34,133 bases of DNA from the NCBI GenBank assembly GCA_024224665.1, contig JAAENG010000596.1, positions 1 through 34,133 of the forward strand, written 5' to 3'. Shown in pieces: positions 1 through 9,111 of this stretch. Source of the stretch: Chloroflexota bacterium. Lineage in GTDB: Bacteria; Chloroflexota; Anaerolineae; J102. A program made the position numbers and the translations under genes. A model generated the notes under the pieces. That model made no database searches. It saw nothing but the letters and a program-made list of their open reading frames with translations, and was not told the DNA's origin. How positions within the stretch are numbered: position 1 is the stretch's first letter; each line of letters begins with the position of its first letter.

Positions 1-2763
1 CCTACGCCCACCTTCACTCCTACGCCCACCTTGACACCGACTGCGACGGACACGCCGACGATTACACCCACCCCCACCATCACCCCCACTCCCACGATTA
101 CGCCAACAGCTACGATTACGCCGACAGCTACGATTACGCCGACAGCAACAGATACCCCGACGATCACACCCACGCCCACCATCACCCCGTCACCAACTGC
201 CACACCCCCTCCACCTGCAATCTCACTGGGAAGGGTGCGAGTAGGATTGCGCCCACATGGTATTGCCGTTGATCCCCTGCTAGACCTGGTGTATGTCGGC
301 AATCACGAAGGGGGGAATGTCAGCGTTCTCGATGGCGCCAGTGGGGCGTTGCAGAATACACTCGGTTCAGGTGGGTCGCTGGGCGCCAACGGCGTAGCTT
401 TCGATCCATTACAGGGGCATATTCTCGTTGCCAACAAGTTTACCGATGATGTTGTCGCCATCGATCGCCATACACCAGGGAACGTGATGCGAGCACAAGT
501 GGGTAGCCAACCTGATGGTATCACCATCGATGTCGGCAAAAGCCGCCTGTATGCTGCCAATTTCTCCGATAACACCCTGTCGATCATCAACACGCAGACC
601 ATGGTCGAAACTGGCCGTGTGCCGGTGGGCCTCACACCATCGCACGTCGTCTTCGACCCTGTCAGTGGCCATATATTTGTTACACATCATATCGCTCATT
701 CGGTAGCCGAACTGGACGGAAACGGCACGCTCGTACGCCAATGGGCCCTGATCGGGCGGGGACCTTATGGCATCAGCATAGATAGGGCGAACCGGCGGGT
801 TTTCACCGCGAATCGTCTCGATAACTCGGTGAGTGTGCTTTACCTAGGTAATGGCCAACAGGACCGCTTTTCGATGCCATGCTCGACCAGACTGGTTGCC
901 TACAATGCCAACACCAATCGCCTGTGGGCAGTATGTGATGTCACCAGCACGCTTTATCTTTTGAATCCTGATAACGGGACTATTCAACTCACATTTCCCT
1001 TGGGGGATGATCCGGATGAAGGAATCGCTATCAATCTGACAACAAATCGGTTGTACGTTAGCAACGCCGGCGATGATACCATCAGCATGTTTCAGGAACG
1101 AGGGCCGTTGAGTACGCCTACACCTTTGCCCACGTTCACAGTTACACCCACAGCAACCAAGACACCGCCGCCATCGTACACTCCAACACGAACGCCTACC
1201 CATACACCGACCAAGACGCCAACCCTCACACCAACAACAACCTACACGCCTACAGCTACATCCACAGCCACCTCATCTCCAGCGCCTACAGCCACGGCAA
1301 CTTGTGCCCCCGTACCCGATAAATACGAACCCAACAATGAGGCTGCCAATGCAACCACGTTACAAGTCAGTGGGCGCCCGCAGAAGCACAATTTTCATGA
1401 CTCGTCCGATCAGGATTGGCTCCAAATAGAGCTTGTGTCTGGAGAATTCTATCTGGCTGAAGCAGGCGTATCTGGTTGGGTTGATGTCGATCCTTACCTG
1501 GAACTCTATGATAAGGATGGTGAGACACTGTTACAGGCTAACAATGATTTCATCGCAGGCGATCCATCTAGCGCCATACTTTTTACGCCCACAAGTAATG
1601 GACAGTATTTTCTGCGTGTGATCAATGCCAAAGGTCTGGGCACTTGTTTCACCTGGTATACAGTGGAGATAGCTTCGGTAACCCCACCCCCATCGCCGAC
1701 CCTTACACCAACATTGACACCAACCCTTATCTTTACAGCTAGCCATACACCAACGTACACCCCTCTCCCCCAAAATCAGTACCTACCTTTGATTCTGATC
1801 AAAGGGAACGTGGTTTCACTCGCCCGGACATTTGAGCACGTTTCACGGCTACCCTCGCGGCTCAGCCGGCAGATGCCACTCAGACCCAAACCCGTGGCCG
1901 TGGATGTACACCCGGTAACCGGCCAGATGGCCCTAGCTGAAAAACACACACTACGGTTTCTTTCACCTAGCGGACGTGAACGGCTGCGTGTGCGTTTGGG
2001 TCCTGATCCCGTCGCCGTGCACTTTGGCCCTGAGGATTTGCTATATATCAGCGATGCCACGCTGGAGCAGGTTTGGGCCGTGAACACCTCCACAGGTCGG
2101 GTTCAAGCCAAAAGTCTGAACCTCGGACATGTGGCCGGGCTGGTATCTATCGATAATCGAGTGTATGTCGCCGATAGCCTCGGAGATCGCATCATCGTTC
2201 TTGATTCCAACTTGAATACCATCGATACGTACAGAACCGGACCCTCTCCCTACGCGTTGGCTCATAAGGGCTCAAATTTAGCAGCCGCGCATGCTGGCGG
2301 CGACACCATTGGTTTGTTCGATCTTGACTCGTCTGCTAACCGTCGCGACGTCACTCTTGGCGGCCTCGGACACCCGCAGGCATTGACATTTAACGATGAT
2401 GGCAGCCGCCTCTATGCTTTATTTGTTTTCACACCCAAGTTCCATCGCATCGCCGAGATCGATGTGGCTTCTGCAGAGGTGCTGCGGCTAATCGGCGGAG
2501 ACTACGAGCGCCCAATGGTTGGTGCTTATAGTATGGCCTTCTCCGCAGGCATCCTCTTCATCCCCGAGGAAGATCGCTTACACCGATATGATCTCACGCA
2601 GGATGGTTGGCTCGAGCCGATGGCGAATGCTGCTACCACAACGCCATTTGGCATAGCGCTGACACCGGCGGGTGATCTAATTATCGCTTCCCTACTGCCG
2701 AGAGCGGAGGCTATCGTGGTCTCCCCTTCCGAACATTTGTTTGACAGGGTGCCTCCCCCATAA
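1..2763 (+). CDS. Secreted YVTN beta-propeller protein with Thr-Pro linkers and PPC domain (5' partial)
   Basis: The frame is open to base 1, so the gene is cut at its 5' end; the TTG at 31 in the ORF track is not a credible start. Order, using ORF-track residues: a TPTPT-type linker (1-60), a first beta-propeller with repeats such as [15 protein letters not shown] and [15 protein letters not shown] (about 66-360), a second Thr-Pro linker, a bacterial pre-peptidase C-terminal domain (about 430-560, beginning [12 protein letters not shown]), a third linker, a YLPLILI motif, and a second propeller-like half (about 600-910). Such architectures are typical of large exported surface proteins in Chloroflexota. 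Propeller repeats usually bind other proteins or ligands; no catalytic residues are visible. The real N-terminus, presumably with a signal peptide, lies outside the window. A specific function cannot be assigned. Confidence 0.85.
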   Translation, partial: PTPTFTPTPTLTPTATDTPTITPTPTITPTPTITPTATITPTATITPTATDTPTITPTPTITPSPTATPPPPAISLGRVRVGLRPHGIAVDPLLDLVYVGNHEGGNVSVLDGASGALQNTLGSGGSLGANGVAFDPLQGHILVANKFTDDVVAIDRHTPGNVMRAQVGSQPDGITIDVGKSRLYAANFSDNTLSIINTQTMVETGRVPVGLTPSHVVFDPVSGHIFVTHHIAHSVAELDGNGTLVRQWALIGRGPYGISIDRANRRVFTANRLDNSVSVLYLGNGQQDRFSMPCSTRLVAYNANTNRLWAVCDVTSTLYLLNPDNGTIQLTFPLGDDPDEGIAINLTTNRLYVSNAGDDTISMFQERGPLSTPTPLPTFTVTPTATKTPPPSYTPTRTPTHTPTKTPTLTPTTTYTPTATSTATSSPAPTATATCAPVPDKYEPNNEAANATTLQVSGRPQKHNFHDSSDQDWLQIELVSGEFYLAEAGVSGWVDVDPYLELYDKDGETLLQANNDFIAGDPSSAILFTPTSNGQYFLRVINAKGLGTCFTWYTVEIASVTPPPSPTLTPTLTPTLIFTASHTPTYTPLPQNQYLPLILIKGNVVSLARTFEHVSRLPSRLSRQMPLRPKPVAVDVHPVTGQMALAEKHTLRFLSPSGRERLRVRLGPDPVAVHFGPEDLLYISDATLEQVWAVNTSTGRVQAKSLNLGHVAGLVSIDNRVYVADSLGDRIIVLDSNLNTIDTYRTGPSPYALAHKGSNLAAAHAGGDTIGLFDLDSSANRRDVTLGGLGHPQALTFNDDGSRLYALFVFTPKFHRIAEIDVASAEVLRLIGGDYERPMVGAYSMAFSAGILFIPEEDRLHRYDLTQDGWLEPMANAATTTPFGIALTPAGDLIIASLLPRAEAIVVSPSEHLFDRVPPP

Positions 2764-3046
2764 CTATAATGAGCCGGTATGTTGGTGGGACAAAGTGACA
2801 TGACAGAATATAAATGGTCGGGTTGCTGCCGGACCCGCGGCCAGCAGCCCCGCTCATGCTTGTAACCCCGACATATATCGTTTTTAGAAGTACGCTGCTT
2901 CGAAAATAACAAGGCAAAAAGCAAAGTGCAAAAGGCAAATGTGCCCTCCGCTTCTAAAATAGCTCCATCTTGGAGTGCCAGCCCCTTCCCCTATCTGCGT
3001 AAAGCCTTCCGTCAAATTCGTCGTCTTCCCCCAGCCAGGTCATTCT
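2764..3046. other. Intergenic region upstream of dnaG
   Basis: This gap holds an imperfect hairpin at about 2820-2851 (GGTTGCTG pairing with CAGCAGCC, no T-tract) and a heptad repeat at 2911-2938. No convincing -35/-10 pair was found. The ORF at 2926-3144 is a shadow of the primase start region. Confidence 0.5.
2911..2938. repeat. Heptanucleotide repeat, GCAANNN type (4 units)
   Basis: Four consecutive 7-bp units are in perfect register: AAGGCAA, AAAGCAA, AGTGCAA, AAGGCAA. Rotated, they read GCAAAAG, GCAAAAA, GCAAAGT and share a GCAA core with the arrays at 12348 and 32320. The array lies about 110 bp upstream of the dnaG start. Confidence 0.7.
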
Positions 3047-5044
3047 ATGCCCCGTTTTCTCATCGACGAAGTCAAAGATCGTCTCGATATTGTGGAAGTT
3101 ATTGGCGGCTATGTTGCCTTGAAGCGTTCAGGCAACAGTTATAGAGCCCTATGTCCTTTTCACAACGAAAAAACGCCATCATTTCATGTCTTTCCCGATA
3201 CGGGTACATGGCGCTGTTTTGGCGCATGTGGAGAAGGCGGCGACGTGATTAACTTCGTACAAAAGCGCGAAAGTCTCGATTTTCCTGAAGCATATCGGAT
3301 GCTTGCTCAACGGGCAGGTGTCGATATCGATCAAAACCGTGATCCAGAAGCGACCAGCAGACTCAATCGCTTACGAGATGTCAATCATCTGGCTGCCACT
3401 TATTTTCATCACCAGCTACTCAACAGTGCCGCAGGCGAAGCAGCACGTGCTTATCTACGACGCCGAGAGATCACTGACGAAACCATTCAACAATTCCAGA
3501 TTGGCTTCGTCCCCGAGGGTTGGGATAACTTGATCACCTACATGAGATCGCGTGAGTATGAACTCGATGATCTAGAAGCTGCCGGTCTCATCATTCGTAG
3601 AGAAGATGGTGGTGGTTACGATCGTTTTCGGGATCGGGTGATCATCCCCATCTGTGATTCACAAGGCCGGGTGATTGGCTTTGGTGGGCGCATATTGGGC
3701 GATGGCGAACCCAAATATCTCAACTCTCCTCAGACGGCGCTCTTTGATAAAAGCAGGGTTGTCTTTGCTTATGATCACGCCCGGCGTTCGATCATATCAC
3801 AGGATCAGGTTGTGCTTGTAGAAGGCTACATGGATGTGATTAGCGCACACCAGCGTGGTTTTAAGAACGTCGTCGCAGCTATGGGCACCTCTATCACACC
3901 TCAACAGCTTAAGGTGCTAAGCGGAAAAACCCAGCAATTTGTATTTGCGCTGGATGCTGATGCTGCCGGGATCAACGCCACCTTACGCAGTATTCATGTG
4001 GTACGCGAAACGTTTGCTAGTGCGGCAGTGCCCGTTCCTACAGCGGGGGGCAGATTTCGGCACGAACCCCGCCTTGCTGCGGTTGTCAAGATCGCTGCGA
4101 TGCCCGACGGCATGGATCCAGATGATGTTTTGAGAAAGGATCCATCCATGTGGCAACGTCTGATCGATGGAGCTATGCCTCTTGTTGATTATTATTTCGA
4201 ACAAGCCGCTTCTGAAGATGACCTCAGCACGGCACATGGCAAGGCCGATTTTGTCAAACGCTTACTGCCCATTATCAATGAAATCGACGATATAATCGAA
4301 CGAAAACACTATGTCGCACGTCTGGCCACGCTCTCAGGCGTTACCGAACGGGAGATCGATCAGCAGCTTGAGATCTATGCGCAGAACCTTAGCAGGGCCC
4401 GAAAACGTGCAACTGCGATTCCCAAGCCAGCCGAACCGCAATCAGATAGCGAGGAACCGCCATCTCTATGGCAAGATGAACCCGAGACGCCTACGCATGC
4501 TCGGCCTTCCCGCGTCGCCACATCTCGTGACCAGCAGATCGAAGAGCATATATTAGCCTACCTCGTTATTCGCACGGATCTGCTGATATGGGCGGATGGC
4601 GAATTGGCTATGATCCGGCTAGACCCTATCGACACAGTAGATTTTCAACATGCGGCCAATCGAGCGATCTTTGACGCTCAACAGGAATTCTTGTACAGTG
4701 ACGCAGCCGCGTTACCTTCGGGCCTCAGCCAGCATCTGGATCCCTCGCTATTACCGCATTTCGAGAGTATCTGGCAGCAAGCGCAGAACTGCCGTGAATT
4801 ACGCGATGAGCAATTGCGCAAAGATCTGGTTGATAGTGTGCTCAGGCTGCGGCTGCGGCGTGTCGAACAGGACACGTTGAAACTCGAACAGCTTATTCGC
4901 GAAGCAGACGATGAGCAAGATCTACGAAGCCATCTCGGCCATCTCGGTAAAAAAAGTCGCGAAATGCAAACCCTCACCAAAGTCATTGCCTCTCGTTCTC
5001 ACTCTAGCCGATGGATGAATGGTAACCAACGCTATACGACTTGA
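3047..5044 (+). CDS. dnaG: DNA primase
   Basis: Synthesises the RNA primers for replication in the cytoplasm. Start: the ORF opens at 2975, but the family N-terminus (MPRFLIDEVKDRLDIVEVIGG) begins at the ATG at 3047, giving 665 aa, a normal DnaG length. An N-terminal CHC2 zinc domain is visible (C36-x2-H39, then C57 and C61). The second pair is spaced CFGAC (CX3C) rather than the usual CX2C. The TOPRIM core follows, with E259 in EGYMDV and D303/D305 in ALDADAAG. The C-terminal helicase-interaction part (about 430-665) is divergent, with an acidic/Pro linker near 465-490. rpoD follows after 33 bp, a remnant of the macromolecular synthesis operon (no rpsU seen). Confidence 0.97.
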   Translation: MPRFLIDEVKDRLDIVEVIGGYVALKRSGNSYRALCPFHNEKTPSFHVFPDTGTWRCFGACGEGGDVINFVQKRESLDFPEAYRMLAQRAGVDIDQNRDPEATSRLNRLRDVNHLAATYFHHQLLNSAAGEAARAYLRRREITDETIQQFQIGFVPEGWDNLITYMRSREYELDDLEAAGLIIRREDGGGYDRFRDRVIIPICDSQGRVIGFGGRILGDGEPKYLNSPQTALFDKSRVVFAYDHARRSIISQDQVVLVEGYMDVISAHQRGFKNVVAAMGTSITPQQLKVLSGKTQQFVFALDADAAGINATLRSIHVVRETFASAAVPVPTAGGRFRHEPRLAAVVKIAAMPDGMDPDDVLRKDPSMWQRLIDGAMPLVDYYFEQAASEDDLSTAHGKADFVKRLLPIINEIDDIIERKHYVARLATLSGVTEREIDQQLEIYAQNLSRARKRATAIPKPAEPQSDSEEPPSLWQDEPETPTHARPSRVATSRDQQIEEHILAYLVIRTDLLIWADGELAMIRLDPIDTVDFQHAANRAIFDAQQEFLYSDAAALPSGLSQHLDPSLLPHFESIWQQAQNCRELRDEQLRKDLVDSVLRLRLRRVEQDTLKLEQLIREADDEQDLRSHLGHLGKKSREMQTLTKVIASRSHSSRWMNGNQRYTT

Positions 5045-5077
5045 AACTTCTTCGTTCTGGGTGTTATCCCACATTAT

Positions 5078-6394
5078 ATGAGTTCAACCCCACATCTTGA
5101 GACAGAACAAACTGAAACGAGTGATAATCGTGATTCCGACGAGTCGATTGAACAGATCGATGGCGCCTCTGAATATCAGGATGAAGAGGAAGCAGAGAGA
5201 GACGATGAGACTTCAACGGACGACTTTGTCTCGATTCCGATTTTAGAACTGGACGATGACGATGAATCCAACCTGCTACCAGATATCGAGCGTGACACAA
5301 AACTGGAAGCGGAGGTCGAAGCCGAAGCAACCATACCGGTCGAACGCATCGTCGATGATGTCAGTATCAACGATCCGGTACGGCAGTACTTGCGCGAGAT
5401 CGGACGTCATGACCTTCTGACCGCCGATCAAGAAATTGCCATTGCCAAACGCATTCGCGCCGGGCAGGAGGCCGAAGCACGCGTCTTGGAAATGGCCAGT
5501 GACGGTATGAGCACCTCCGATGCTCTGGCGCTGTTACCTGAGGAGGAACAGGAGCAAGTTCAGGCACTTATCGACGATGGCTATGAGGCCCAAAAGGAGT
5601 TGAGCCGTAGTAACCTGCGTCTTGTCGTGAGCGTTGCTAAACGATATATTGGCCGAGGTATGAGTTTCTTGGATCTGATTCAGGAAGGCAATCTTGGTCT
5701 TCTCAGAGCGGTTGAGAAATTCGATTACGAGCTTGGTTTTAAGTTCAGTACTTACGCAACATGGTGGATTCGACAGTCAATCAGTCGGGCGATTGCGGAT
5801 CAGGCCAGAACCATCCGTATCCCCGTCCATATGGTTGAGAGTATCAACCGTCTATTGCGCATTCAAAGGGGTCTGACCCAGGAATTAGGGCGAGAACCAA
5901 CTGCTGAAGAAATTGCATTGGAGATGGACTTTATCGAGCCCGAAGAAGAGCGGATTGCGATCAAGCGGGCGGTGACAAACGGCGATCCCTTGAATCCAAT
6001 GCAAAAACGAGCGCTGAAGCGCGCTTCTGCCAAAGTCCGTCGCATCAAACGAGTCTCTCAAGAACCGATGTCACTGGAGATGCCTGTTGGCAATGAAGAT
6101 AGCAGCTCGTTGGGCGATTTCATCGAGGATGACAGCCTGCCAGCACCCGCTGACGCCGCCTCCCAGCAATTGCTAAAAGAACAGATGCATGAAATACTCG
6201 AACAATTGAGCGAGCGTGAACGCAAAGTTCTAGAGATGCGTTTCGGTTTGAATGATGGTATGAGCCGTACCCTGGAAGAGGTTGGTAAAGAGTTTGGCGT
6301 CACGCGAGAGCGTATTCGCCAGATCGAAGCAAAAGCACTGCGCAAGTTGCGGCACCCCATCCGTAGCCGCAAGCTGAGAGATTATCTAGGGTAG
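5078..6394 (+). CDS. rpoD: RNA polymerase primary sigma factor (sigma70/SigA)
   Basis: Housekeeping sigma factor that directs RNA polymerase to -35/-10 promoters. The first ~90 residues are acidic and low in complexity. Region 1.2 begins at [16 protein letters not shown] (about 100). Region 2 contains [28 protein letters not shown] and the -10 recognition stretch [18 protein letters not shown]. Region 4 ends with the -35 helix-turn-helix [23 protein letters not shown] stretch of about 25 residues rich in Lys/Arg lies before [16 protein letters not shown] in region 3; I believe this is a Chloroflexota trait. Length is 438 aa. It is probably co-transcribed with dnaG. No clear Shine-Dalgarno precedes the ATG. 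The gene faces a convergent gene only 3 bp after its stop. Confidence 0.97.
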   Translation: MSSTPHLETEQTETSDNRDSDESIEQIDGASEYQDEEEAERDDETSTDDFVSIPILELDDDDESNLLPDIERDTKLEAEVEAEATIPVERIVDDVSINDPVRQYLREIGRHDLLTADQEIAIAKRIRAGQEAEARVLEMASDGMSTSDALALLPEEEQEQVQALIDDGYEAQKELSRSNLRLVVSVAKRYIGRGMSFLDLIQEGNLGLLRAVEKFDYELGFKFSTYATWWIRQSISRAIADQARTIRIPVHMVESINRLLRIQRGLTQELGREPTAEEIALEMDFIEPEEERIAIKRAVTNGDPLNPMQKRALKRASAKVRRIKRVSQEPMSLEMPVGNEDSSSLGDFIEDDSLPAPADAASQQLLKEQMHEILEQLSERERKVLEMRFGLNDGMSRTLEEVGKEFGVTRERIRQIEAKALRKLRHPIRSRKLRDYLG

Positions 6395-6397
6395 CTG

Positions 6398-6619
6398 CTA
6401 TCCGATTCTCATACCGAGTTGCTCAAGCACCTGTTTAGTTTGTATCGAGTTGTTGTGCTCTATAGCTCGCATATTTTGGGCAATAGCCGCACTCGTATTT
6501 CTCAGGCTGCCCTCGATGAGTACACATGCTTGCGGTGGTAGTTGTAGGCGTTCACATAGCCGCTGGTGCATAAAGGGGGGATCTGGCTTTCGCAGGCCTT
6601 CCAATGCACTGATCATCAT
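6398..6619 (-). pseudogene. HAD-superfamily phosphatase remnant (C-terminal fragment)
   Basis: This 73-aa frame matches the second half of HAD hydrolases. GLRKPDPPF corresponds to motif III (KPDP). CERLQLPPQACVLIEGSLRN corresponds to the motif IV region, normally VFIDDSxxN; here both catalytic Asp positions read E and G. The N-terminal half with the DxD nucleophile is absent. The ATG overlaps the stop of the upstream GNAT gene (ATGA), so it could still be translated by coupling. It cannot be an active phosphatase. It is either a decaying gene fragment or a small repurposed protein. The family assignment comes from pattern recognition only. Confidence 0.6.
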
Positions 6620-7485
6620 GGCGCGTGTACCTGCTTTATCAGAACAGGTACGCGCCGTCCCACCGCCCGGAATCCAAAGCCTTGGTAAAGTCGTTGAGAG
6701 GTCTTATTGTGCCATTGCGTATTGAGCGTCACGACCTCCACCGCATTGCTTGCGGCAAAGTCAAGTGCATCAGCCAAGAGATATCGTCCAAATCCCTGTC
6801 CTTGCACGTTAGGATCAATCCCTACACGAACAATCTGAGCATGTGTGCCATGGACATCGATACAAGCATAGCCGGCCAGTGTCTCGCCAACTTCTAAGAC
6901 AACCAGCCGGCTGGTTGTTAACAGCAATTGTACCAATTCGCCGCTAGAAAATTGCCAGGGCCAGTCAAAACAGCGGTGATCGAGCGCTTTTAGCTCACCG
7001 ATTTCTGAAGGGGCCAGGGAGCGTAGACGACACAAGCGACTGGGCAGGTGCTGGTCTACCATGGATTGGACTGGGACTGCACGTTCGAAATTGACTATAT
7101 AGTCGCGTGTCGTAAAGTCGCGTCGGATCAACGGTGGTACCAGCCAGGATTCCATAGCAAAGTGCATCAGATAGCGCTTATTTTCGAGCGATAATGCATC
7201 TTCCAACGGTTGTAACAAGTGGGTTACACCCGTATCAAGGCGCCAACCATTGACAAGCACGACCCCGCGTATCTGAGCCAAAGCCCGCTGTCTTGAAGTA
7301 GCACAGATAAAGCCCCACAGTACCGCGCCGGTATCGGCTATGAAGCAATAGTCACGCTCGATCATGCGCAAGAGATCTTCGTAACCGAAACGAATACAAC
7401 TTCGGCGTGCACGTTGGATTAATTGTTGGATGCGGTCGACGTCGGTAAGTCGAGCGCGGCGAACTTCGACTTGAAGATCCTGCAT
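6616..7485 (-). CDS. GNAT-family N-acetyltransferase (two GNAT-like halves)
   Basis: Predicted acetyl-CoA-dependent N-acetyltransferase, 289 aa. The C-terminal half (about 145-285) is a canonical GNAT fold: motif A reads VRVGIDPNVQGQGFGRYLL with the QxxGxG/A acetyl-CoA pyrophosphate loop (QGQGFG). It is followed by the motif B region LNTQWHNKTSQRLYQGFGF, which resembles RimI. The N-terminal half (about 1-140) looks like a second, degenerate GNAT domain without a readable CoA loop. The substrate is unknown; RimI-like resemblance alone does not establish ribosomal protein acetylation. The stop codon overlaps the start of the HAD remnant. No convincing Shine-Dalgarno precedes the ATG. Confidence 0.85.
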   Translation of the reverse strand: MQDLQVEVRRARLTDVDRIQQLIQRARRSCIRFGYEDLLRMIERDYCFIADTGAVLWGFICATSRQRALAQIRGVVLVNGWRLDTGVTHLLQPLEDALSLENKRYLMHFAMESWLVPPLIRRDFTTRDYIVNFERAVPVQSMVDQHLPSRLCRLRSLAPSEIGELKALDHRCFDWPWQFSSGELVQLLLTTSRLVVLEVGETLAGYACIDVHGTHAQIVRVGIDPNVQGQGFGRYLLADALDFAASNAVEVVTLNTQWHNKTSQRLYQGFGFRAVGRRVPVLIKQVHAP

Positions 7486-7754
7486 ATGTCAGTTCAGGTT
7501 ATTGAAACAGTGCTTGATTTAGTGTCATCTTTTGAACACCCCTATTCTTACCACAGCCCTGGTATCTGAGCAATCCAACAGCGGCCACCGGGGCGGAGAT
7601 ACTCCTTGGGAAGAGACATATTCAGAAAGCCACAGGTCTCTTCATCGCCAGCCGCTAGTGGGTGCTGAGGATGGCTGGATTGGTCGGATCGTTCTTCATA
7701 GCTGCCGGTGCATCTCTTGCCTTGTCAATCGCCACAAGACGGGTCACTTTGTCT

Positions 7755-7789
7755 GCAACCAAACTCGCACCTGCGACCTGCTACTTGCC
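7755..7789. repeat. Heptanucleotide repeat (5 units, minus-strand GCARGTN type)
   Basis: Units in register are GCAACCA, AACTCGC, ACCTGCG, ACCTGCT, ACTTGCC. On the reverse strand this reads GGCAAGT AGCAGGT CGCAGGT, very close to the units of the array at 32320-32389. There is no gene immediately downstream on either strand. Confidence 0.6.
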
Positions 7790-8040
7790 CCAAAAGGGCC
7801 TCATTTTCTCAGCGCAGTCTGGGAACAATTGCTAGTTATTTGATTGATGCTTTTCGGACAGCCCCTTTTGCAGATTAGTCTGCTCCCAACTCGTTTAGGA
7901 CACACCCATATGACACTTTCAGGTGTGTATCATCAATAATTTGCCTTCAAAATCTTACTGCTATTATAATAACGGTCGATGCCGTGCTTCTTCTTATCAA
8001 GATTTCGCAGATCCAAAATGCGGCATGTCGATGTGCCATT

Positions 8041-8208
8041 AGACCAGTAGACCATTAGACCAGTAGACCATTAGACCAGTAGACCATTAGACCAGTAGAC
8101 CATTAGACCAGTAGACCAGTAGACCATTAGACCAGTAGACCAGTAGACCAGTAGACCATTAGACCATTAGACCAGTAGACCAGTAGACCAGTAGACCAGT
8201 AGACCAGT
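8041..8208. repeat. Octanucleotide tandem array, 21 copies of AGACCAGT/AGACCATT
   Basis: Twenty-one uninterrupted 8-bp units with no indels, each either AGACCAGT (14 copies) or AGACCATT (7 copies). Writing G and T for the variable seventh base, the order is GTGTGTGTGGTGGGTTGGGGG. The left third alternates strictly and the right end is homogeneous. The only variable position is base 7. Because 8 is not a multiple of 3, any reading frame through it shifts every unit. This argues against a coding role. It lies 228 bp upstream of the acyltransferase gene. Confidence 0.97.
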
Positions 8209-8436
8209 AGTCCGGGATACGCCGTCCAGGCGATTAGCGAGATGCAATCTACCCGGAATACCTGTATTCTCGTTTGTCTGATCTACGGTATAGAGAAGCA
8301 CCTGATGTGGAATTTGGATCTGCTGAGTTTGTACTTTATGGACGGTGAAGATGTGTCGAAAACGATTCACACTATTTAGGAAAAAAATAAATTGTCTTAA
8401 AACCAACGCCATTGGCAGGTCAGAAGGTACGAGTCG

Positions 8437-9078
8437 ATGAGCAGTCTTCTCGAGTCACAATCTATTGAGCCTTCTGTCGCCGATACAGAGCCTCACCAAC
8501 ATGTTCCACTGCCCTTGCGCTGGATCAGTAGCCTGCTACTGAAGGTGCTAGGCTGGGAACTGATAGGTTCATCTAGAGGGGCCCCTAAGTTTGTTGTCGC
8601 CACACGACACACCTCGGCTTGGGATGTAATTTTAGGTCTGGCAGGGGGCTATGCCTCAGGTGTCCGCCCGCGCTGGTTAGTCAAAAAGGAGGCTATTACA
8701 GGTATCGTAGGAAGGATGATCCTCCTGGCGGGCGGCATCCCGGTCGACCGCTCACAGCAAAGCAACGTGGTTGACCAGATGGCAGATCTGTTTGCAGAAC
8801 AAGATCATTGTGTGCTTTACGTAGCTCCGGAGGGAACACGTGGAAAAGCCGGCTATTGGAGGACTGGGTTCTACTATATTGCACTGGCTGCAAATGTTCC
8901 CATTGTTTGCGCTTATCTCGACTACAAAGAGAAAAAAGTGGGTTTCACTGAACAGTTGTATGTATCCGGTGACCTCGAAGCCGATATGGAGATCATTCAT
9001 ACATGGTTCGCGAACATGACCCCGAAATATCCAGATCAGGTAGGGAAAATCCACCTAGAATCTGAAACACCACCCTAA
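8437..9078 (+). CDS. Lysophospholipid (1-acylglycerol-3-phosphate) acyltransferase family protein, PlsC-like
   Basis: Predicted membrane-associated acyltransferase of glycerolipid synthesis, 213 aa. It shows the HX4D catalytic motif in RHTSAWD and the glycerol-phosphate binding motif APEGTRGKAGYWRTGFYYIA, plus an intermediate LLAGGIPVDRS motif. A short hydrophobic N-terminal stretch (WISSLLLKVLGW) fits membrane attachment. The family covers several acyl acceptors, so strict PlsC function is not proven. The sequence WRTGFYYIALAANVPIV is also common in divergent family members. The next gene, a patatin phospholipase, starts 33 bp downstream. The pair suggests linked acylation and deacylation of membrane lipids. 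Confidence 0.88.
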   Translation: MSSLLESQSIEPSVADTEPHQHVPLPLRWISSLLLKVLGWELIGSSRGAPKFVVATRHTSAWDVILGLAGGYASGVRPRWLVKKEAITGIVGRMILLAGGIPVDRSQQSNVVDQMADLFAEQDHCVLYVAPEGTRGKAGYWRTGFYYIALAANVPIVCAYLDYKEKKVGFTEQLYVSGDLEADMEIIHTWFANMTPKYPDQVGKIHLESETPP

Positions 9079-9111
9079 ACCTCAATTGCTTTTCTGTAGG
9101 AGGATATAAAA

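Larger units (their letters stand above)
7486..8436. other. Gene-poor region with repeats
   Basis: Nearly 950 bases without a gene I can support. It holds a heptad array at 7755-7789, a weak hairpin (ACACACC 7900-7906 with GGTGTGT 7922-7928, 15-nt loop, no T-tract) and the octanucleotide array at 8041-8208. The 103-aa frame at 7532-7843 starts with TTG, lacks a ribosome binding site and resembles nothing I know. The minus-strand frame at 8167-8412 is partly encoded by the octad array. Confidence 0.6.

Noticed and set aside
7532-7843. 103-aa plus-strand ORF
   Set aside because: TTG start without ribosome binding site, crosses a heptad array, no recognisable family.
8041-8208. CRISPR array
   Set aside because: Units are 8 bp with no spacers and no cas genes nearby; it is a simple tandem array.
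8167-8412. 81-aa minus-strand ORF with TGLLVYWSTGLLV tail
   Set aside because: The tail is translation of the octad array; no start signal or homology.
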